DNA from: an uncultured Lachnospiraceae bacterium
GTDB taxonomy: Bacteria > Bacillota > Clostridia > Lachnospirales > Lachnospiraceae
Assembly: GCA_958402795.1 (NCBI GenBank)
Contig: CATXUX010000010.1
Span: forward strand, 37,413 to 101,412
Direction of reading: 5' to 3'
Length of the DNA stretch: 64,000 nucleotides
Positions 61,150 to 64,000 of the stretch are shown one piece after another (within the stretch, counting starts at the first letter, position 1; each line of letters begins with the position of its first letter). The notes under the pieces were generated by a model, which worked only from the letters and a program-made list of their open reading frames with translations, was not told where the DNA came from and did no database searches. The translations under genes and the position numbers were made by a program.

Positions 61150-62445
61150 TCAATATAAGCAATAGTACGTTTTTGGCTTCGCTAATGGATAATACTTGAG
61201 CATTTCCACAAATCCATTCCATGTGTATGCTCGTCTACAACCTCTCCGATTCATGGCTTTGAATAGAAACTGTTGAACTCTATGCAGAAATGTTGTTATC
61301 TTCCGAAAATTCCATGTAACACCATAATACCGATAGTGCCCGATTAACTTCACATTCAACTCCTTAATTATCTCTCGCATCGGTCGATTTCGATTATCAT
61401 AAATCCAATTCTTATATGCCCTAACCTTTTGTTCAAATTTCTTTCTTGAAGTCTGTACTTTAGGTACGAAACCGCCTTTTCGGGTTTTGCTACAATAGAA
61501 GGTAAATCCTAGAAAATCAAACGTTTCCGGTTTACGTTCTCCTCTGGCTCTGCGATTCTGCTCTGCAAATCTCCCAAATTCAATCAGCCTGCTTTTACTG
61601 CTCTCAAGTTCCAGACCAAACTTTTCCATTCGTTCTTTTAACTCTTTATAGTATCTTTCAGCTTCTGACTTATATTGAAATCCTGCGACAAAATCATCCG
61701 CAAAGTTTACAAGGAAACATTCTCCCTGCATTTCCCTCTGCACCACAAGTTTGAACCACAACGTCAGCACATGATGCATATATATATTCGCAAGCATCGG
61801 ACTCATTACTGAGCCTTGTGCCGAACCCTCCTCTGTTGGCTCAAATTTACCTTGTTCCATTATTCCCGCTTTAAGGTATTTACGTATCAGCCACAGTAAG
61901 TTCTTATCCTGTATGTTCCATTCAAGAAACTTCATCATCCAATCATGGTCGATATGGTCAAAGAACCCTTTGATATCAGCATCTACGATATAGCTGATTT
62001 TTCCATAGCTTATCCGTTGATATACCTCTTTTATTGCTTCGTGACAACCTCTATTCGGTCTAAATCCATACATACAGTTTAAAAATCTTGGTTCATAAAT
62101 AGCTCCCAATATTTTCTTCACTGCCATTTGTACAATCTTATCCTCATAAGAAGCTATCCCTAATGGTCGTTTCTTTCCATTTGCTTTAGGAATATATACC
62201 CTCAGCGACGGTAGCGGCCTAAAAGATTTGTTTTTCAGCCGTTGTACTAAGTCCTTGATATTTCGATCAAGGTTCTTCCCATACTCATCCTTGGTTACCT
62301 TATCAATTCCGACTGCTTTGCTCCCATCTAATTCCTTATGGCATTGCTTTAGCATATCTTCATTTATCAAATGGTACACTGATGTAAATATAGGATGTTT
62401 TGATGTTGCTGATATTTCAGCTATTCTTACTAATTTCGTTCCCAT
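61150..62445 (-). CDS. ltrA: Group II intron reverse transcriptase/maturase
   Basis: 431 residues, full length for the class without an endonuclease domain. Reverse transcriptase blocks are visible (GIDKVTKDEY; FRPLPSLRVYIPKANGKKRP; YGFRPNRGCHEAI; VDADIKGFFDHIDH; the active-site FADDF; FLGFTFY). A maturase domain follows (GHYRYYGVTWN). GGAGGAAATA precedes the ATG. The protein may act in trans on related introns. Confidence 0.92.
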   Translation of the reverse strand: MGTKLVRIAEISATSKHPIFTSVYHLINEDMLKQCHKELDGSKAVGIDKVTKDEYGKNLDRNIKDLVQRLKNKSFRPLPSLRVYIPKANGKKRPLGIASYEDKIVQMAVKKILGAIYEPRFLNCMYGFRPNRGCHEAIKEVYQRISYGKISYIVDADIKGFFDHIDHDWMMKFLEWNIQDKNLLWLIRKYLKAGIMEQGKFEPTEEGSAQGSVMSPMLANIYMHHVLTLWFKLVVQREMQGECFLVNFADDFVAGFQYKSEAERYYKELKERMEKFGLELESSKSRLIEFGRFAEQNRRARGERKPETFDFLGFTFYCSKTRKGGFVPKVQTSRKKFEQKVRAYKNWIYDNRNRPMREIIKELNVKLIGHYRYYGVTWNFRKITTFLHRVQQFLFKAMNRRGCRRAYTWNGFVEMLKYYPLAKPKTYYCLY

Positions 62446-62558
62446 TATTTCCTCCGTCCCTGAGTACGGATAATGTGTCCTCAGTAAGACCTTTACTATG
62501 CAATCCCCTTCCCTCCATCGGCATTACCCGATTTCTACAGTACTATGAGATTGTCCGA

Positions 62559-62888
62559 CTACCTGCCATTCATTTGAAATCCTTCTCTGACTATTGCAGG
62601 TACTGTAATGAGCCCTGCCTGCAGTGCCGCATGCATCCGTCGATGGCCGGAAATCATTTCATACCCTTCATTTTGATCAGGACGAATCAGGACAGGAGTA
62701 AGTACACCATTTTCCCTGATACTTTCGACTAAATCATTCATCTTTTCATCATCCATCACTTTGAAAGGATGATTTTTAAATCCATGAATACTATTAATAT
62801 CAATCTCTATGGAAGCCTCTTCATTTGGCACACCAAGAAGTTCATCTACTGTTGTTAATTTTATTTTTTCTCCACTTCTAGCCTTCAT
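62559..62888 (-). pseudogene. parB: ParB-like protein, truncated
   Basis: 109 residues from the ATG at 62888, which overlaps the parA end. The ParB N-terminal domain is recognisable (ELLGVPNEEASIEIDINSI; SGHRRMHAALQAGLITVPAI) with the GHRR motif. After VPAIVRE similarity ends and seven foreign residues (GFQMNGR) lead to a stop. HTH and dimer domains are lost, and the sequence does not resume beyond the intron. Confidence 0.82.
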
Positions 62889-63663
62889 ATGACAACACCT
62901 CCTCCGTAACTTCCTGATAAGCCTTTGCAACTTTTCCACGACCATCATGTTTATAAATACTAATTCCCTCTGCACTTGTTTCAGCTGCTTTTACAGAGAG
63001 AGGAATAACACTTTCAAATATTCCTATTTTTTCTCCGTATGTCGCATGGACTAAGGCTGAAATATCTTTTGCATAATTCGTTCTGAAATCAACCATCGTA
63101 AGTAAAATGCCCTCTATTTCCAGCTTACGGTTAAGTTGTCGCTTTACCTTAGAAATAGTCTTGATCAATTGCTCCAGACCTTTTACAGGCAAATAAGCTG
63201 CCTGTACAGGTATTACAACAGAATCTGCCGCTACAAGAGCATTAATTGTGAGCATTCCCAAAGATGGCATACAATCAATTAAAATATAATCGTATCTGTC
63301 TCTGACTGTTTCCAAGTATGTTTTCAACAATGTTTCCCGGCTCATTACATTTACCAGCGATACTTCCAACCCTGACAGTTCAATATTGGCAGGAAGTAGA
63401 TCCACGCCCTCTTCGTGATGCAAGATTCCCTCTTCTGAGTCTATTTCTTCATCATTGATCATTGCCATCATCACAGTTGCCAATGTAATATTAATATCAT
63501 CCGGTTCGATATAACCCAGACTGGCTGTCATACTTCCCTGTGGATCCGCATCGATAAGAAGCACTTTTTTCCCTGCTCTTGCCAATCCAATTCCCAAATT
63601 AACCGTTGTCGTTGTTTTCCCAGTTCCGCCTTTCTGGTTAGATACTGAAATTATCTTACACAT
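62878..63663 (-). CDS. parA: ParA/Soj family ATPase
   Basis: 261 residues with the deviant Walker A KGGTGKTTTTVNLG, LLIDADPQGS and YILIDCMPSLG. ParA proteins position plasmids or elements. Overlap of 11 nt with parB. It belongs to the maintenance module of the integrative element. Confidence 0.93.
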   Translation of the reverse strand: MCKIISVSNQKGGTGKTTTTVNLGIGLARAGKKVLLIDADPQGSMTASLGYIEPDDINITLATVMMAMINDEEIDSEEGILHHEEGVDLLPANIELSGLEVSLVNVMSRETLLKTYLETVRDRYDYILIDCMPSLGMLTINALVAADSVVIPVQAAYLPVKGLEQLIKTISKVKRQLNRKLEIEGILLTMVDFRTNYAKDISALVHATYGEKIGIFESVIPLSVKAAETSAEGISIYKHDGRGKVAKAYQEVTEEVLSYEG

Positions 63664-63710
63664 CCTTCTTCCTCCTACCTTTGTAATATTGGTTTTAAAT
63701 TGATATAACG

Positions 63711-63938
63711 TTAAAAGTCATACTCCCGGAACGCCTCCATATACTCATCAAGAATGTCAAGATTCACAAGAACGATTCTTTTGATGCGATAAATTGCTCC
63801 GGCTTCTTTTGCTAGTTGCTGAAAAGTATGTAATCCCATTGAATAAAGTTGTGCGCCTTCTTCGTAACGCACATATTTTTTTCTTTTCTCTCGAACCATT
63901 CTTTCAAGTTCTGGGACTTGTTTTCTCTTCTTTCCCAT
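63711..63938 (-). CDS. DUF6462 family protein, second copy
   Basis: 75 residues (KYVRYEEGAQLYSMGLHTFQ; IYRIKRIVLVNLDILDEYM), clearly paralogous to the protein encoded at 45993-46217. It lies 47 nt before parA on the same strand. The two copies bracket the cargo. Confidence 0.8.
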   Translation of the reverse strand: MGKKRKQVPELERMVREKRKKYVRYEEGAQLYSMGLHTFQQLAKEAGAIYRIKRIVLVNLDILDEYMEAFREYDF

Positions 63939-64000
63939 AGTTCTTCCTCCTAGTATAATAATGGTGTAGTCAAGAATGCCTACTGGTTAATAGTTACAAA

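Larger units (their letters stand above)
61060..62558 (-). mobile_element. 5'-truncated group II intron
   Basis: The 3' end (CTACTCGAC at 61060-61068) and domain V (61098-61131, GAGCCGTATGCG...GAAA...CGCACGTACGG) are intact, and an intact maturase gene lies inside. Only about 110 nt separate the maturase start from parB sequence, whereas domains I-III need several hundred. The 5' part is therefore missing and the RNA should not self-splice. The junction with the parB remnant is at about 62558-62577. Confidence 0.8.

Overview
The window reads as about 44 kb of chromosome from an anaerobic gut-type Firmicute (Clostridia, most likely Lachnospiraceae; species not resolved), followed by about 20 kb of the left part of an integrative element that runs off the right edge. 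The assignment rests on gene content (V-type plus F-type ATPases, CpsB/C/D with an LCP protein, class B sortase, rubrerythrin, DUF951, GPH-type transport), strong Shine-Dalgarno sites and consensus sigma-A promoters. The left part looks moderately GC-balanced; the stretch from about 49 to 60 kb is visibly more AT-rich.

Layout: (1) 1-446, end of a V-type ATPase subunit D gene. (2) 530-6373, glgB and a cell-surface polysaccharide control operon (cpsC, LCP ligase, cpsB, cpsD). (3) 6412-9637, rpsF-ssb-rpsR, DUF951, sortase B and a HAD phosphatase. (4) 9736-13755, an LRR / VWA / MoxR-ATPase three-gene module. (5) 13958-18251, YitT, a tRNA-Cys gene with a repeat-bearing leader, and a sugar kinase/isomerase pair. 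(6) 18482-21040, a surface C1-family cysteine protease whose catalytic segments are in permuted order. (7) 21128-25465, rubrerythrin, a frameshifted alpha/beta hydrolase, a MATE pump and a MarR-type regulator with a long low-complexity insert. (8) 25560-29173, a decaying locus for PhlG/phloretin-hydrolase-like C-C bond hydrolases, in which a deletion has joined the stumps of a hydrolase gene and a divergent LysR gene. (9) 29273-33327, small membrane and repeat proteins, a five-hairpin element, an AAA/PD-(D/E)XK protein, a WYL regulator and a 33-residue protein. (10) 33405-39669, an F-type ATP synthase operon without a delta gene; the delta C-terminal domain is fused to the front of alpha. (11) 39753-43543, an MFS transporter, a NifX-like protein and a DUF4143 ATPase.

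From 44468 a tyrosine integrase, a small ribbon-helix-helix protein, a DUF6462 protein and an excisionase mark an integrative element. Its cargo is three large flavin/Fe-S ene-reductases of the BaiCD/BaiH/2-enoate reductase type, each next to a TetR-family regulator, plus an SDR, an EFR1-type flavodoxin-ferredoxin, an M20 amidohydrolase and a CatA-like acetyltransferase. ParA, a truncated ParB, a 5'-truncated group II intron and a second DUF6462 gene follow at the right edge. A nearly perfect 26-bp palindrome before the third reductase, with a same-length weaker copy before the neighbouring tetR, and a relic of that tetR next to the first pair suggest the reductase-regulator units spread by duplication and respond to small molecules. 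The natural substrates (steroid, bile acid, flavonoid, phenylpropenoid or drug enones) cannot be read from the sequence.
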